Below, piece by piece: positions 1 through 12,912 of a stretch of DNA of 64,000 nucleotides (its first letter is position 1; every line of letters starts with the position of its first letter). The notes under the pieces are model-generated. The model searched no databases. It worked only from the letters and a program-made list of their open reading frames with translations, and had not been told where the DNA came from. Made by a program: the position numbers and the translations under genes. Source of the DNA: Synaphobranchus kaupii. Lineage: Eukaryota; Chordata; Actinopteri; Anguilliformes; Synaphobranchidae. The DNA lies in NCBI GenBank assembly GCA_029718625.1, contig CM056380.1, positions 11,249,909-11,313,908 of the forward strand, given 5' to 3'.

Positions 1-1125
1 CACTACAGATAAGAGAGTGTACATGGTGCAGATACACACTACAGATAAGAGTGTACATAGTGCAGTTACACACTACAGATAAGAGAGTGTACATAGTGCA
101 GATACACACTACAGATAAGAGAGTGTACATGGTGCAGATACACACTACAGATAAGAGTGTACATAGTGCAGATACACACTACAGATAAGAGTGTGTACAT
201 AGTGCAGTTACACACTACAGATAAGAGAGTGTACATAGTGCAGATACACACTACAGATAAGAGTGTGTACATAGTGCAGTTACACACTACAGATAAGAGT
301 GTACATAGCGCAGATACACACTACAGATAAGAGTGTGTACATAGTGCAGTTACACACTACAGATAAGAGAGTGTACATAGTGCAGATACACACTACAGAT
401 AAGAGTGTACATAGCGCAGATACACACTACAGATAAGAGAGTGTACATAGTGCAGTTACACACTACAGATAAGAGAGTGTACATAGTGCAGATACACACT
501 ACAGATAAGAGTGTACATAGTGCAGTTACACACTACAGATAAGAGAGTGTACATGGTGCAGATACACACTACAGATAAGAGAGTGTACATAGTGCAGTTA
601 CACACTACAGATAAGAGAGTGTACATAGTGCAGATACACACTACAGATAAGAGTGTACATAGCGCAGTTACACACTACAGATAAGAGTGTACATAGCGCA
701 GATACACACTACAGATAAGAGTGTGTACATAGTGCAGTTACACACTACAGATAAGAGAGTGTACATGGTGCAGATACGCACTACAGATAAGAGTGTACAT
801 AGCGCAGATACACACTACAGATAAGAGTGTGTACATAGTGCAGTTACACACTACAGATAAGAGAGTGTACATAGCGCAGATACACACTACAGATAAGAGA
901 GTGTACATAGTGCAGTTACGCACTACAGATAAGAGAGTGTACATAGTGCAGTTACACACTACAGATAAGAGTGTACATAGTGCAGTTACACACTACAGAT
1001 AAGAGAGTGTACATAGTGCAGTTACACACTACAGATAAGAGTGTACATAGTGCAGTTACACACTACAGATAAGAGAGTGTACATAGTGCAGTTATGCACT
1101 ACAGAAGAGTGTACGCAGTGCAGTT
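1..1125. repeat. 34/36-bp minisatellite, truncated by window start
   Basis: About 31 head-to-tail copies of a unit containing CACTACAGATAAGAG followed by GTGTACATAGTGCAG. Copies are 34 or 36 bp long because of an extra GA or GT dinucleotide. Common variants are GATA/GTTA after the GCAG, and AGTG/AGCG/GGTG before it. The array begins upstream of base 1 and decays at about 1095-1125 (a shortened, diverged last copy). If the IQSEC exon call is right, the array lies in that gene's first intron. Open frames across it are by-products of the period. Confidence 0.95.
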
Positions 1126-1700
<575 letters not shown>

Positions 1701-1739
1701 TCTCTCAAAAACACGCCTGTCTCATTCAAACGACATTTA

Positions 1740-4328
1740 AAAAAAAATATTACGTGAAATTTAACACAATTTCATATTTCCTGTGTCTTTTTTTGAAGGA
1801 CGCTGAAATGAAGGCGGCGGGGTATTCCAGTATTATGTTTATTTAAATACAGTAAACACTTCTTAGGAAATTCTCCCATTCACACATTTACAAGGTTGTC
1901 ACTTATAGGATTAATCACCACGACGCCTCACCTGAGCATTTTAAAATCTGTCTTTAGTAAATCATCAGAGAAAACAGTTGGACGTCAGGCACACAGTGAC
2001 AGATCGTACAGCACACTGGCTGGACTATAAGATTTAGTTCCTCCTTCGCAAAAGTGGACCAACTACGCAAACACTGAACACCATTTTTAGTTCCAAAATT
2101 AATCAAATAAGGATGTCCTATAATCACCTACCAGCAACCCACCAGCACTGTACAAATTTACATCAAATCGAGTCACTTTTTAACTTCTTTTCAATACAGA
2201 ATAAGGACATGAGTCGTGCACTGTAATTTAAACGTATTAAAGCAGCAATAAAGTCACAATTTTAACAGCGTAATATTGATCTTCCGTCAAGTAAGTGATG
2301 GAAAATTAGTGAGGAGCAAGAATGAACAGATTAACACCATTTCTTCATGAGAAAACTGAGTGCTGATGTTTTATGAACGTAGCTTGCTCGGCTTGTCACG
2401 GTGTTACTACTTTGACACCAGTGTTACTTCCCTCTAAAACACCGTTGATACTGGTGTTACCGTATCAAACTTCCCTGTTCTGATCAATGGACTCAACCTG
2501 TTTTCATTCATTTCCCTTGATTAACAAGTGCGCCAACGATCTGAATAATCCATTGGCAAGTCAAGACACTGATTCTTTCTCCACATCACGTAATGGAGAT
2601 TAAACGATAAATTAAATTCAGGAACATTCATTTTAATCACTCAGTACTCAAATTCTATAATGAAAATAAAAATTATACACCACTCTGTTAATTAACGTGT
2701 TAGCTTTCAGCACAAAAAAAGGCTACCTTTAACAAACCACGTACTGAAAGAACATTAAAATGACTAAATCTACGTATTGCAGATCTTTTCCATGAATGTT
2801 CTCCGAGTGTGAGTGTGGAGAACGAAGAGTACATGTATTCACAATTTTAAATAATGTGGATAAAATGTGCACAATTTTGCAATGCAAATAAAAAAAATGT
2901 TATTATTCACCCAAGAGCCCAATTGAGGAGAATCGGCTATTTCTGGTGGTTATGCGAAAATTGTGAATATAATATACTTATATTCATTTGATAAAATCAA
3001 CATTGAAGCTGTCCTGATGCACGTTTTTTTTTTTTTTTACTTTTATTTTTTTTAAAAATTGTAATTACAAAATGTATTGCCAGTGTGGAGATAATCACAT
3101 AGAGATAGGCTCACATACCGTTCACCACGACAAGCCTAGTAACTCCTGCTACATTGGGGCATGTCAATGCTCAACTAGATATGGTGTGAACAACAGGTAA
3201 CTCATGAGCCTAGATGGGCTGTATGGCCTGTGCTCACCATTATAAATTTGTGTGTTCTTATATTAGCTACCCTTGAAACGGTCTCTTGCAGAACTGGCGC
3301 CTCAAACTCAGCTGTGTCATCTTCCCCCCAATCCAATGAACGGAATTAATTACCGATGACTAAGGGTACGAGAGAAAAAAAAAACAGTGTTGCCAAGCAA
3401 CCAAAGACAAGACAGTGTAGATCAGCTGGGCACTGTGTTTGAACACTAACGTGTTGTGGGGGGGGGGGGAGGTGGGTTTAGTGTGCATTACAAAAGAAAC
3501 AGTAATCATTGTTGCGATAGTATCACTCCAAAATCTGCTTTCTAACTACACGCTTTTGTGTTTAGATTTGTCTCTGGAAACAAAATAGGATGGAAAATGA
3601 CCAACTGCGCTAATCAGCAGTTTGGAGGCATCTTGTTTTTTTAAGTCCACTTGTGTCCTGCTGCTTATGCGATGTGCGCTCCCTTTTAGAGTTACCATTA
3701 AGCAATAGTACCTCTCCTGATTTACTACATTTCCCATCATTCCAATGGACCATTCCATCAGCACCTCACAGACACTGTAGACAGAAACTTGACAGTGAAC
3801 TACAGGAGGAGGACAAAAGTAAAACATAGAAAATGGCCGTCTTTCAAGGTCAACTTTAAAGGCCGATTGCTTGACTGGCAGAGAACCCACACATGTACAG
3901 ACGACTGGCAGGAGCTCACCCGCCTACACCATCACGAGTAATTTCTCTAAATCTCCAGAACACCATCTTATCAAACACAGCACTGCGGCGCAGGGTGTTT
4001 GCACCATCATCTGCGGATAATAAAAAAATATGTCCGTTGTTTTTTGTGTGAATTCTGTGAATGTCTGTTTCATTATTTCATGTTTGCTTTCTTTGATTAA
4101 AAAGCCATGCCATTGCTTAAAAGGACAAGCTTGTTTGTTAAGAACCAACCAAAAACAATTGCACATGTACAATACTGTATACTGAAATACTGCATCAAAT
4201 TTCTGCCACCACTGAGACCCGTAATTTCAGGGAAATGCGTTGCGATATCATGGAAATACAATCAAGCTCGAGAACACTGTGGAACACAAGCAGAGCTCAC
4301 AAAACAGATCTGTAGAACATATAAACAT
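1740..4328. other. AT-rich non-coding stretch (putative IQSEC intron 1)
   Basis: No exon-like open frame is seen. The stretch holds homopolymer A/T runs, a short G run near 3460-3470, and a segment at about 3100-3260 described separately. Short open frames at 3546-3890 and 3924-4172 have no recognisable domain and are likely chance. Confidence 0.5.
3095..3262 (+). mobile_element. Probable 3' end of a fish interspersed retroelement
   Basis: The stretch GAGCCTAGATGGGCTGTATG, then a GGCCTGTGCTCACC phrase and a TTCTTATATT-like tail, matches from memory a 3' end often seen in dispersed fish retroelements. No coding part or target-site duplication is visible, so family and limits are tentative. 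Confidence 0.4.
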
Positions 4329-4512
4329 CGGGCGGCAGTGTAGCGTAATGGTTAAGAAACTGCCTTGTAACTGAAAGATTGCAGGTTCAATTCCCAGGTA
4401 GGACCTTGAGCAAGGTACTTAACCTGAATCACGTCAGTATATACATCCAGCTGTATAAATGGATAATATGCTAAAAAGTTGTGTAAGTCGCTAAATGCCT
4501 GTAATGTAACGT
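4329..4512 (+). mobile_element. tRNA-derived SINE, plus orientation
   Basis: The element starts GGCGGCAGTGTAGCGTAATGG, which holds an A-box-like TAGCGTAATGG. A B-box GGTTCAATTCC follows about 45 bases later. The body continues through TTGAGCAAGGTACTTAACCT and TCCAGCTGTATAAATGGATA. A second copy of the same family lies in reverse at 18540-18748. The head resembles a tRNA but has no complete cloverleaf, so this is a SINE, not a tRNA gene. Sequence following GTCGCTAAATGCC is diverged. Confidence 0.85.
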
Positions 4513-5436
4513 TAGCTTTACACTGCATTTTCTTTGTATAAAACAAATTAACTTAAAAACAAATGTCAACCTGTCATGTACAATAAGTGATGGAGAATAG
4601 GCCTCACACACAATTTTCACACTTATTCACTTTGTTTCTGCAGCCATCTACCTATGCGATACTATACTGTACTATACTTTGTTATACTGTATATATTATA
4701 CTATACTATTCTGAATGAATGACTGATCTCTGAAGGTACAGCCTTGTTTTTAGTCTACTTTACCCTTGTTAATCCTGTTTACAGATATGTATAGCGCTAC
4801 ATGTATGTTTCACTGGTGTGTTATGGGAGAGAAAAAAAAATATATATATATAAATATAATAATAAATATATATATATAAATATAATATATATTTAAATAA
4901 AGGAGAAAATGGAGAACAAGGTCCAGGAGCTTTCGGGAAATTCAGCAAATAAACACGCTAGAGATGGAGTAATCACCCAAAAGTACAGTCCATTACAAGA
5001 CAGGAGATTCACACACAAATCCGAACTACATACAATTATAGCATGTTCAAAATAATCTGCTAAATTTTTGTTATTAGATCCGTGCTCTGTTGTACCTTGC
5101 TAACAGCTACAAATAAAGTCAACTGTCAGCAGTTAATCTTCAACATTAGAATTAGTGGTTAACTAGTTTTTATGTCACTATTTACACCCTTAGCCCAAAT
5201 CCCAAAAAGAAGGTGCCGCAATCAACACCCGTCAGTCAAAAATCAATCCATAGATCCTTTAACTGCAAAGTAAAATAGACATTTCCCTGAAGCAAAAGTC
5301 GTTTGAAATTGTGTGACACTGTATGACCCAACAGTTTGGCTTAGTGGCAACATTCATGTCTCACTGAGTGTGGATAACACACAGCACACTGCTGGAGGCC
5401 AAAAACGTTTCTACTGGAAGAACTGAAACGTTAAAG
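4513..5436. other. AT-rich non-coding stretch
   Basis: Contains a degenerate TA-rich block at about 4840-4905 and otherwise unique-looking AT-rich sequence. No gene or element was recognised. Confidence 0.45.
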
Positions 5437-5715
5437 AGTGCTAGCCTTAGCTATCATCTAAAAATGAAGTTACATAACAACACCCGAGTCTCAATTAACT
5501 CTCTGTTAGAAGAACCAAAACAACAAGGAATGTTAGCCTTAACTATCATCTAAAAATGAAGTTACATAACAACACCCGAGTCTCAATTAACTCTCTGTTA
5601 GGAGAACCAAAACAACCAGGAATGTTAGCCTTAACTATCGTCTAAAAATAAGGCTATAAGCAACAGCGAATCTCAATGAACTCTCTGCTGGAAGAACTGA
5701 AACTGTGAAACTTGC
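5437..5715. repeat. Approximately 92-bp tandem triplication
   Basis: Three copies starting near 5440, 5531 and 5623, each opening with a variant of GTTAGCCTTAACTATC. The first two are nearly identical; the third is diverged and partly shortened. The array lies 80 bp inside the putative intron, just downstream of the IQSEC donor in transcription direction. Confidence 0.85.
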
Positions 5716-5789
5716 TAGCTGTAAAACCAGATACGTTTCTGCAGTCGCGGGGTGGCACAAACGCAGCCGGGGAAACTTATAGGGGGGGG

Positions 5790-5795
5790 ACTCAC
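5790..5795 (-). other. 5' splice donor of the IQSEC first coding exon
   Basis: On the minus strand the frame reads through ...CACAGACA and then GTGAGT, an excellent U1 consensus. Reading on would hit a stop within two codons, which supports the exon ending here. Confidence 0.8.
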
Positions 5796-6271
5796 TGTCT
5801 GTGTCGGGTGGCGGGCGGGCAGGTGGCGGACGCAGACCCAGGGCTGTCGGCTCGCTCCAGCCGCTCCCGATCGGTGCCGGCGGATCCGCAGGAGAGGCCG
5901 CGGGTCAGACGGGCGTGGGGGCGCCGTTCCCGCCCGAGGGCCGGCGGCGGAGGGGCGGAGCCTGGGCCGGAGCCGCTGTTGTTGTGGGAGTTGGAGTTGG
6001 CGAGCCGGGAGGGGCCAGGAGGAGGGTTGGTGGGCTGGGCGGGGCCGGGAGCGCGGGGGACGTTGACGGCGGGCTCGGGGATGCGGGAATGGCGGTCCAG
6101 GCGCAGGTCCTTGTTCTCCTGGCTCACGCGGTCGAGCTGGACCTCCAGCTCCTCGATGCGATGCCGTTGGGACTCCAGAAGCTTCTGCTGGCTCTCGATG
6201 ATGTTGTTGAGCTCCAGGAGGTACTCCAGCGCCCGGTTGGGGCTCTCTGGGCTCCCCTGAACAGCTTCCAT
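5796..6271 (-). CDS. iqsec2: IQSEC-family Arf-GEF, first coding exon (N-terminal coiled coil)
   Basis: The exon encodes about 158 residues. Residues 12-29 read [18 protein letters not shown] and residues 14-57 form a heptad-rich coiled coil, the N-terminal hallmark of IQSEC (BRAG) proteins. These are postsynaptic guanine-nucleotide exchange factors for Arf6, with IQ, Sec7 and PH domains further along. Residues 60-158 are Pro/Ser/Gly-rich and probably disordered. The start ATG has a strong context (A at -3, G at +4). The exon ends at a consensus donor, ACA|GTGAGT on the minus strand (intron starts at 5795, phase 2), so the rest of the gene lies beyond the left end of the window. The MEA start and the coil look most like IQSEC2 from memory; IQSEC1 is the alternative. 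Family call is firm, paralogue is not. Confidence 0.85.
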
Positions 6272-6337
6272 GTTCAGCGCCCCAAGTGCTGATTTGTGAC
6301 TTTTTAAAAACGCAGAACCCGATCCACAGTTATTTGC

Positions 6338-6370
6338 CCCCCCCCCCCCCCACTAATAAGTGGGGGGGGA
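6338..6370. other. C-run/G-run hairpin in the putative IQSEC 5' UTR
   Basis: A C run ending in CACT, a 4-base AATA loop, then AGTG and eight Gs forms a perfect 11-bp stem about 70-95 bases upstream of the start codon. If transcribed, the leader would carry a very stable stem-loop. Confidence 0.75.
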
Positions 6371-6371
6371 G

Positions 6372-9300
6372 AAGAATTTCGAGACAGGTTTTTAAGGATG
6401 ACAGAGCTCCGATTTCACCCCACTACCCTTGGGGGTTCACCCTATTCCCTTGGGGAGTTGAGTTTGTTGTGACTCAGATCCAAGTTATGGTATTCACAGA
6501 GTTATTGATCTTTCCTGGGTTACAACCCACACACTTCGACCCACCCAGGCACCAGAAAGGAAAACGACGGTCGGTCTTCACTTCCACATCCACAGCAACG
6601 GGGGTCCCAAAGAAATAAGTCATTCTGAAATTTGAGGAGTCTTTCGTTCAACCAAAAGTCTTAATCATCGGAATTGTACCCGCTCTCCATCTTCAACAGC
6701 GTGGAACTGAAAAGCTCCTGGGAGAGAAATTAGGGATGGTGAAGAGCGGAGTGCAGTTAGATTCGGACATTTTGTTTTTGTGGTTCAGTAGTTGAATCAA
6801 ATAATCCCTACAGCCACAGGATGATAAATAGGAGAGGGGGGTGAAAGAGAGGTAAAAGTAGCTCAATCTGCCCTCCAAAGTTAGGCTACAACAGGTTTGG
6901 ATAGAGGGGCTCAGACTGGGGGAAAAGTCAGAGGGGTGCAGACAGACTATACAGTGCATGCACTTCTAGTTTTTTTTACTTCTTATATAAAATCAGTTTT
7001 GACTTCCCTGTAATGTTGTGTACAAGATTAAAAATATGGTTGAGAGAACACTTAAATTGCAAATAAAGAGCAAAGAACAGCATGTCAGATTATCCCCAAA
7101 ACGTCATTCATCGACCGACGGATTATGCCTTTTTTTGGAGAACAATTTCAGTCAGAAGTGGATGCGTCTTCTCGTTTGCCTAAAATGGTTCATTTCCCGT
7201 GTTTGCCTATCAGGCGTACGCAAACGAGTCCCGCAGCAAGAGAAACGTGTCCAAAGGCAGTGTCCGTCAACCCTTCCCACACAGAACATCTGTTCCTGTA
7301 CATCGGAGAAAAGAGGTAGGATGAGGTGAAAAGGATGAATCCCCAATGACTAGCGGGTTGCTTTTATACATATCTGGGGGGGAGGTCGGGGCCTTAACTA
7401 ACGGAACTTGCCCCGCTTTCGCTCGTTCCCGTTTCCATCGCGCGCCAGACCCTTGTCCCCTCTTCACCCCATAAATAATTATTTTCTGCAACCGTCAGTC
7501 TCCAGGAAAAAATATATATATTTCATTTCATAGCTATCTCAGTTTCCGAGGCAGTACACCACTAATACGATTGATTTTCTCGTTCCCTCAACAGAACACC
7601 GCATCCGTTAGTTCCGCAAGGCTCTTCAGTAAATCTTCTTTCTCCTCTCCTCTTCCCCTCACTATCTACAGACCACTAATTCACTGATTTATTCGCGCAA
7701 ACCACATCTGTCCGTCATGCACTTTCCCGGTGGTCTTTACCAACAACATACTTGCCTCTCTGGACCGACCTTTAGCTTGTTTTCAAGTAAAATTTCCATT
7801 CCGTGTCCTGCGTAGGCTATGCCTCGTTCTCTCTGTCACTTACACACGTCAAGAGTTGCGTCGGAGGACAAGTTGCGAGGGTCCCGCTGTTCCCCTCACG
7901 CGCACTGTTCCTGAAATCGCGTTAAATTCCTCTTCCTCTCCCGGGCGCGTCTCAAAATAAAATAAAATAAAAAACTGGTTTTCTTTTCACATGTTCACGA
8001 ACGACGCCAAAATCATAAATCAATTACACCAAAATAGCAAATATGTAGGCTTATATTTAAATATATGCAGTCTATGTTTTCAATATACGTACAAAAGCTC
8101 TCGCGCACTTTTTCTTGATGCAGAGGCAAAAAAAGACGAGAGGAAGACGTAGCCTACCCTTCTCCCTGTATTCAGTCAAAAGCATTAGCCGTGGACTCTT
8201 GTCCACTTAACTTCATCAGAGATGTGCAGGAGTCCACAATTTCCTTTCGCTGTTTCTGCGATGTTCTCTCTCCGTTGTCAAATGCTTTCGTGTGGGCTAT
8301 TGATCCAACACATTGCAGTTCTGCCTGCTCTGAAGAAGAAGAAAAAAACAGAAAGCTATTTACCGCTCGGTGGCGGACGCGTGTTCAGGACATCTGTCAC
8401 AATCCTGGCGTAAGCGTGGTCAGTAAATCCAAAGGAAACCAAATCAATACATGGATATCAAGAAAATGCATTAAAAGAACACATCTAAAACACCACCCTT
8501 CATGCTACTGTTAATAAAACATCTAAATAAAGGATAAAAATATGAATCTCGTAATTTTTTTAAATTGATTCCCATGAGAAATTTGTAGGCTATGTCTTTC
8601 TCTTCCCAATTAAATATGTTTAGGACCGTAATAGCCTACACGTGACTGGTAAACGTGTGTCCAACAGTTTATCGATAAATACAGTTCTGTAAATAATAAA
8701 TCGTGTCATGTGTCAAAAAAAATGTTTTTATAACAAAAATAAATCGCCGTCAACCCGGCACACGATTCGATTCGGTTTGGCGAAGGATGAACTTGGATTC
8801 AAAGCTATCCAGGTCCTGAGAGGATGACGATTCCTGCCGTCGCACCTGCCGCCTCTTCGCAATTCAGCTGCGCCGCAGGCTGCAGAAAATGCTGCTCTCT
8901 GCTCGTCTCTCCATCCTGGTTAACCCTACTCCTCCTGGAAGGAGAGGACAGGATGAACGACGTCAAGCGGCGCTGGAGCGTCGGCGAAGCCCGGCGAGTC
9001 AAAGGGAAACGCGGTGTCTGCTAAATGTAGCCAACCGTCATTTTAACAAGGAGGGTCGCTGAGCGGGATAACTCAGGCTATGTCAGTGTTTGCTCTGGAC
9101 AGCTGGGCGAAAATTAAAGATCTACCTCTGCGCGTGGACAGAACGCACAATAGGTGACCACTGACCCCAAAACTCTCTCTGGGACCTCAAACTGCAAAAT
9201 TACTCAAGTAAAATCCTCCCAGGGGCAACCGGGCTGACATTTTGAGTTTAAAACTGCTTTTGAGGTGCCAATCATCTTGTATTACACCAAAACAGCACCT

Positions 9301-9616
9301 TACATGAGCTGCAATACTTACATGGCCGCACAAGTTACAGTTTGAAGGTCATTCTGTCTTTATGCAGTTTCTCTATGGGATGCAACATGCATGAGTGGAT
9401 TTTGTGAGACAGATGCAGAGTTTTTTGTGAGAAAGTAAAGTGTTCATACACCTGTAGGCCTACATGTGTTGTACATGATGACAATTACTTCACTCAGGTT
9501 TAGTGACCATGTGACAGGTGCTAATTTAGCCATTTTATTGATAATAGATGCTGTGTGCTTTGTGAAGGGGGCATTTTCACATATTGCTTTTCCTTATGGG
9601 AAGACAATGCTGCACA

Positions 9617-9617
<1 letters not shown>
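6372..9617. other. Putative IQSEC 5' UTR/promoter side, no further gene seen
   Basis: Mixed sequence with no convincing coding exon. CpG-containing, GC-richer stretches occur at about 7190-7440, 7850-7950 and 8750-9060, and could belong to the promoter or to untranslated exons of the minus-strand IQSEC gene. No TATA box or start site can be assigned by eye. Short open frames here (for example 8191-8514 and 8824-9024) have no recognisable domain. Confidence 0.35.
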
Positions 9618-9620
<3 letters not shown>

Positions 9621-9682
<62 letters not shown>

Positions 9683-9955
9683 TGCATGTCTGTGTGTGTA
9701 TATGTGCTGTGTGCTCTGTATGTACAGTATGTGTGTGTGCGTGCATGTGCTGTGCGTGTATGTGTGCTGTGTGTTCCATATGTATGTGTGTGTGCGTGCA
9801 TGTGCTGTGCGTGTATGGGTGTAAGTATGTGTGTGTGTGTGTGTGTGCACACGCATGTGTATGTACATGCGTGTGTGCTCTGTGTGTGCATGCCCGTGTG
9901 TGTGCATGTGTGCGAGTCTGTAAGGTGCATGTGTGCGAGTCTGTAAGGTGCATGG
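9621..9955. repeat. (TG)n tract and degenerate TG-rich tail
   Basis: A pure TG run of about 60 bp (9621-9680) is followed by 270 bp of TG-rich sequence with repeated GTGCATGTGCTGTGCGTGTA phrases. The flanking open frames are low-complexity artefacts. Confidence 0.95.
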
Positions 9956-10120
9956 CCATCTGCCCAAAGCATTGCTTTTTCACAGCATTGCTTCAGGTTG
10001 CATTATAGAAAATAATCAGCTTTCATTTCCCACGTAATTGTTTTGTTTTATTGTGATTGTACAGGTTTACAAACTGCCAACCTTGGGCCGTACTGGCCTG
10101 CAGCACTAACAACGTGTCTG

Positions 10121-10848
10121 AAAGAGAGAGAGGGAGAGAGAGGGAGAGAGGAGATGGAGGGAGAGAGAGGGAGAGAGAGAGAGGGAGAGAGGAGATGGAG
10201 GGAGAGAGAGGGAGAGAGGAGATGGAGGGAGAGAGAGGGAGAGAGGAGATGGAGGGGAGAGAGAGGGAGAGAGGGAGAAAGGAGATGGAGGGAGAGAGAG
10301 GGAGAGAGGAGATGGAGGGAGAGAGAGGGAGAGGGAGAGAGAGAGAGGGAGAGAGGAGATGGAGGGAGAGAGAGGGAGAGAGAGGGAGAGAGGAGATGGA
10401 GGGAGAGAGAGGGAGAGAGGGAGAGAGAGAGGGGGGAGAGAGGAGATGGAGGGAGGCAGTTTGGATGAGTTGAGAGGGTGGGAGAGAGTGAGGGAGAGAG
10501 AGAGAGGAGGAACAGAGGGAAGGAGAGTGTGAGAGAGAGGGAGGAAGACAGAGAGATAGAGAAACAGAGAGAGAGAGGAGGTAGAGAGGGAAGGAGAGTG
10601 TGAGAGAGAGGGAGGAAGACAGAGAGATAGAGAAACAGAGAGAGAGAGGAGGTAGAGAGGGAAGGAGAGTGTGAGAGAGAGGGAGGAAGACAGAGAGATA
10701 GAGAAACAGAGAGAGAGAGGAGGTAGAGAGGGAAGGAGAGTGTGAGAGAGAGGGAGGAAGACAGAGAGATAGAGAAACAGAGAGAGAGAGGAGGTAGAGA
10801 GGGAAGGAGACAGAGTGAGAGAGAGGGAGAGAGGGAGAGATAAAGGGA
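10121..10848. repeat. Polypurine GA minisatellite block
   Basis: About 730 bp of almost pure purine on the plus strand. The first part repeats GGAGATGGAGGGAGAGAGAG with irregular spacing. From about 10530 to 10805 the unit becomes a regular 71-bp repeat (starts near 10531, 10602, 10673) carrying GACAGAGAGATAGAGAAACA. Long purine/pyrimidine asymmetry of this kind can adopt triplex DNA. Confidence 0.95.
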
Positions 10849-10920
10849 GGGGGTTGATGACATCAGGGGAAAAACCGTAAAGACAGAATGAGTCACTGAG
10901 TGCTGAGCTCTGCTTCTGCC

Positions 10921-11056
10921 CACACACACACACACACACTCACACACATGAACACACACACTCTCACACAAGCATATACACACACACACTCACACACACA
11001 CACACACACACACACACGAACACACACACTCTCACACAAGCATATACACACATGCA

Positions 11057-11112
<56 letters not shown>

Positions 11113-11162
11113 CTCACGTGCACATACACACACACTCTTTCTCTATCTTTCGCACACGCATA

Positions 11163-11199
<37 letters not shown>
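10921..11199. repeat. (CA)n-rich tract
   Basis: CA repeats interrupted by CTCT, CATG and CATATA, with a purer run of about 50 bp near 11059-11108. It is the reverse complement in kind of the TG tract at 9621. Confidence 0.95.
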
Positions 11200-11921
11200 G
11201 CATGCACAAAAGCGAAGTTCTGCTGGGCTTGCCTACTACTTGGATGAACCAGAAGGGGGCACCCTTTTCATGAATCAAGTAATACTCAACACAGTGTAGT
11301 GATGGGGACACTGTGCTGTAGGAGGATGAAGTCCTTTGAATGAGATCCACAACTGATTCTCAGGGGAAAGTGTGGTCATTAACACCAAGGGCCTGCCCAA
11401 ATTCCTAAAAAAATACCCTTCTTTCGCCCTCAAAACCCTGAGTGTGCCTTATGGCTGACCGACACCCATCTGGACCCCCTAGGCCAGCACTGTAAAGCAC
11501 TACTGCTTCTCATCTGACCTTCCTTGTTAAATGAAGAAACCTACAATCGGCTTCATAATCCATCTCCTGCACCAGACACAGTTAAAAGTACGGCTTTACA
11601 CTGCGCAGACCAGTAAGCACAATACATCTTAAGTCGAGCAGTGGAGACCCAAACTAAACCCTTTTCCCACTGCACAGTCAAATTCCATAGTTTTCCCTTT
11701 CTGCTGTGAAGCACAAGGCTAGCGCAGGCGCCCTGCCGCCCTTTTCGATAATAATACAGTTGCTTGCCCACGTGCTACGGCGCGAGAGAACGCAGCTTAT
11801 AGCAACAGCGAAGGCGCCAGAAGCAGCACTCGCCGTTCCACGTGCCGAGGTGTGCAAGCCCAGGCGTGGAAGCGGGGAATAGCAGAAACCAGCTCACAAT
11901 TTCCACAGCCTGCTCCAGTGC
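11200..11921. other. Unique non-coding spacer
   Basis: No exon or transposon was recognised. The short open frame 11553-11771 on the minus strand has no known domain. Confidence 0.45.
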
Positions 11922-12912
11922 TGGGGACAGAGGAGGTTTTGCTCTGGAGGAGGAGAAGGGGAGAGAGGAGGTTTTGCTCTGGTGGAGGAGAAGGGGAGAG
12001 AGGAGGTTTTGCTCTGGTGGAGGAGAAGGGGAGAGAGGAGGTTTTGCTCTGGTGGAGGAGAAGGGGAGAGAGGAGGTTTGCTCTGGTGGAGGAGAAGGGG
12101 AGAGAGGAGGTTTGCTCTGGTGGAGGAGAAGGGGAGAGAGGAGGTTTGCTCTGGTGGAGGAGAAGGGGAGAGAGGAGGTTTGCTCTGGTGGAGGAGAAGG
12201 GGACAGAGGAAGTTTTGCTCTGGTGGAGGAGAAGGGGAGAGAGGAGGTTTTGCTCTGGTGGAGGAGAAGGGGAGAGAGGAGGTTTGCTCTGGTGGAGGAG
12301 AAGGGGACAGAGGAAGTTTTGCTCTGGTGGAGGAGAAGGGGAGAGAGGAGGTTTTGCTCTGGTGGAGGAGAAGGGGAGAGAGGAGGTTTGCTCTGGTGGA
12401 GGAGAAGGGGACAGAGGAGGTTTGCTCTGGTGGAGGAGAAGGGGACAGAGGAAGTTTTGCTCTGGTGGAGGAGAAGGGGACAGAGGAGGTTTGCTCTGGT
12501 GGAGGAGAAGGGGACAGAGGAAGTTTTGCTCTGGTGGAGGAGAAGGGGAGAGAGGAGGTTTTGCTCTGGTGGAAGAGAAGGGGAGAGAGGAGGTTTGCTC
12601 TGGTGGAGGAGAAGGGGACAGAGGAAGTTTTGCTCTGGTGGAGGAGAAGGGGACAGAGGAAGTTTTGCTCTGGTGGAGGAGAAGGGGAGAGAGGAGGTTT
12701 GCTCTGGTGGAGGAGAAGGGGAGAGAGGAGGTTTGCTCTGGTGGAGGAGAAGGGGAGAGAGGAGGTTTGCTCTGGTGGAGGAGAAGGGGACAGAGGAGGT
12801 TTGCTCTGGTGGAGGAGAAGGGGAGAGAGGAGGTTTGCTCTGGTGGAGGAGAAGGGGACAGAGGAGGTTTGCTCTGGTGGAGGAGAAGAGGACAGAGGAG
12901 GTTTGCTCTGGA
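11922..12912. repeat. 34/35-bp minisatellite, about 28 copies
   Basis: Head-to-tail unit containing GCTCTGGTGGAGGAGAAGGG then GAGAGAGGAGGTTT(T). Variation is a single T (TTTT versus TTT, giving 35 or 34 bp), GAGAG versus GACAG, and AGGAGG versus AGGAAG. All frames stay open because of the period. The strand is purine-rich (G over C). Confidence 0.95.

Noticed and set aside
1..1125. CRISPR array
   Set aside because: Repeats are directly adjacent with no unique spacers, and the genome is vertebrate. The same applies to the 33-, 37- and 47-bp arrays.
10048..10989. 313-codon minus-strand Ser/Leu-rich protein
   Set aside because: Direct translation of a GA/CT polypurine tract.
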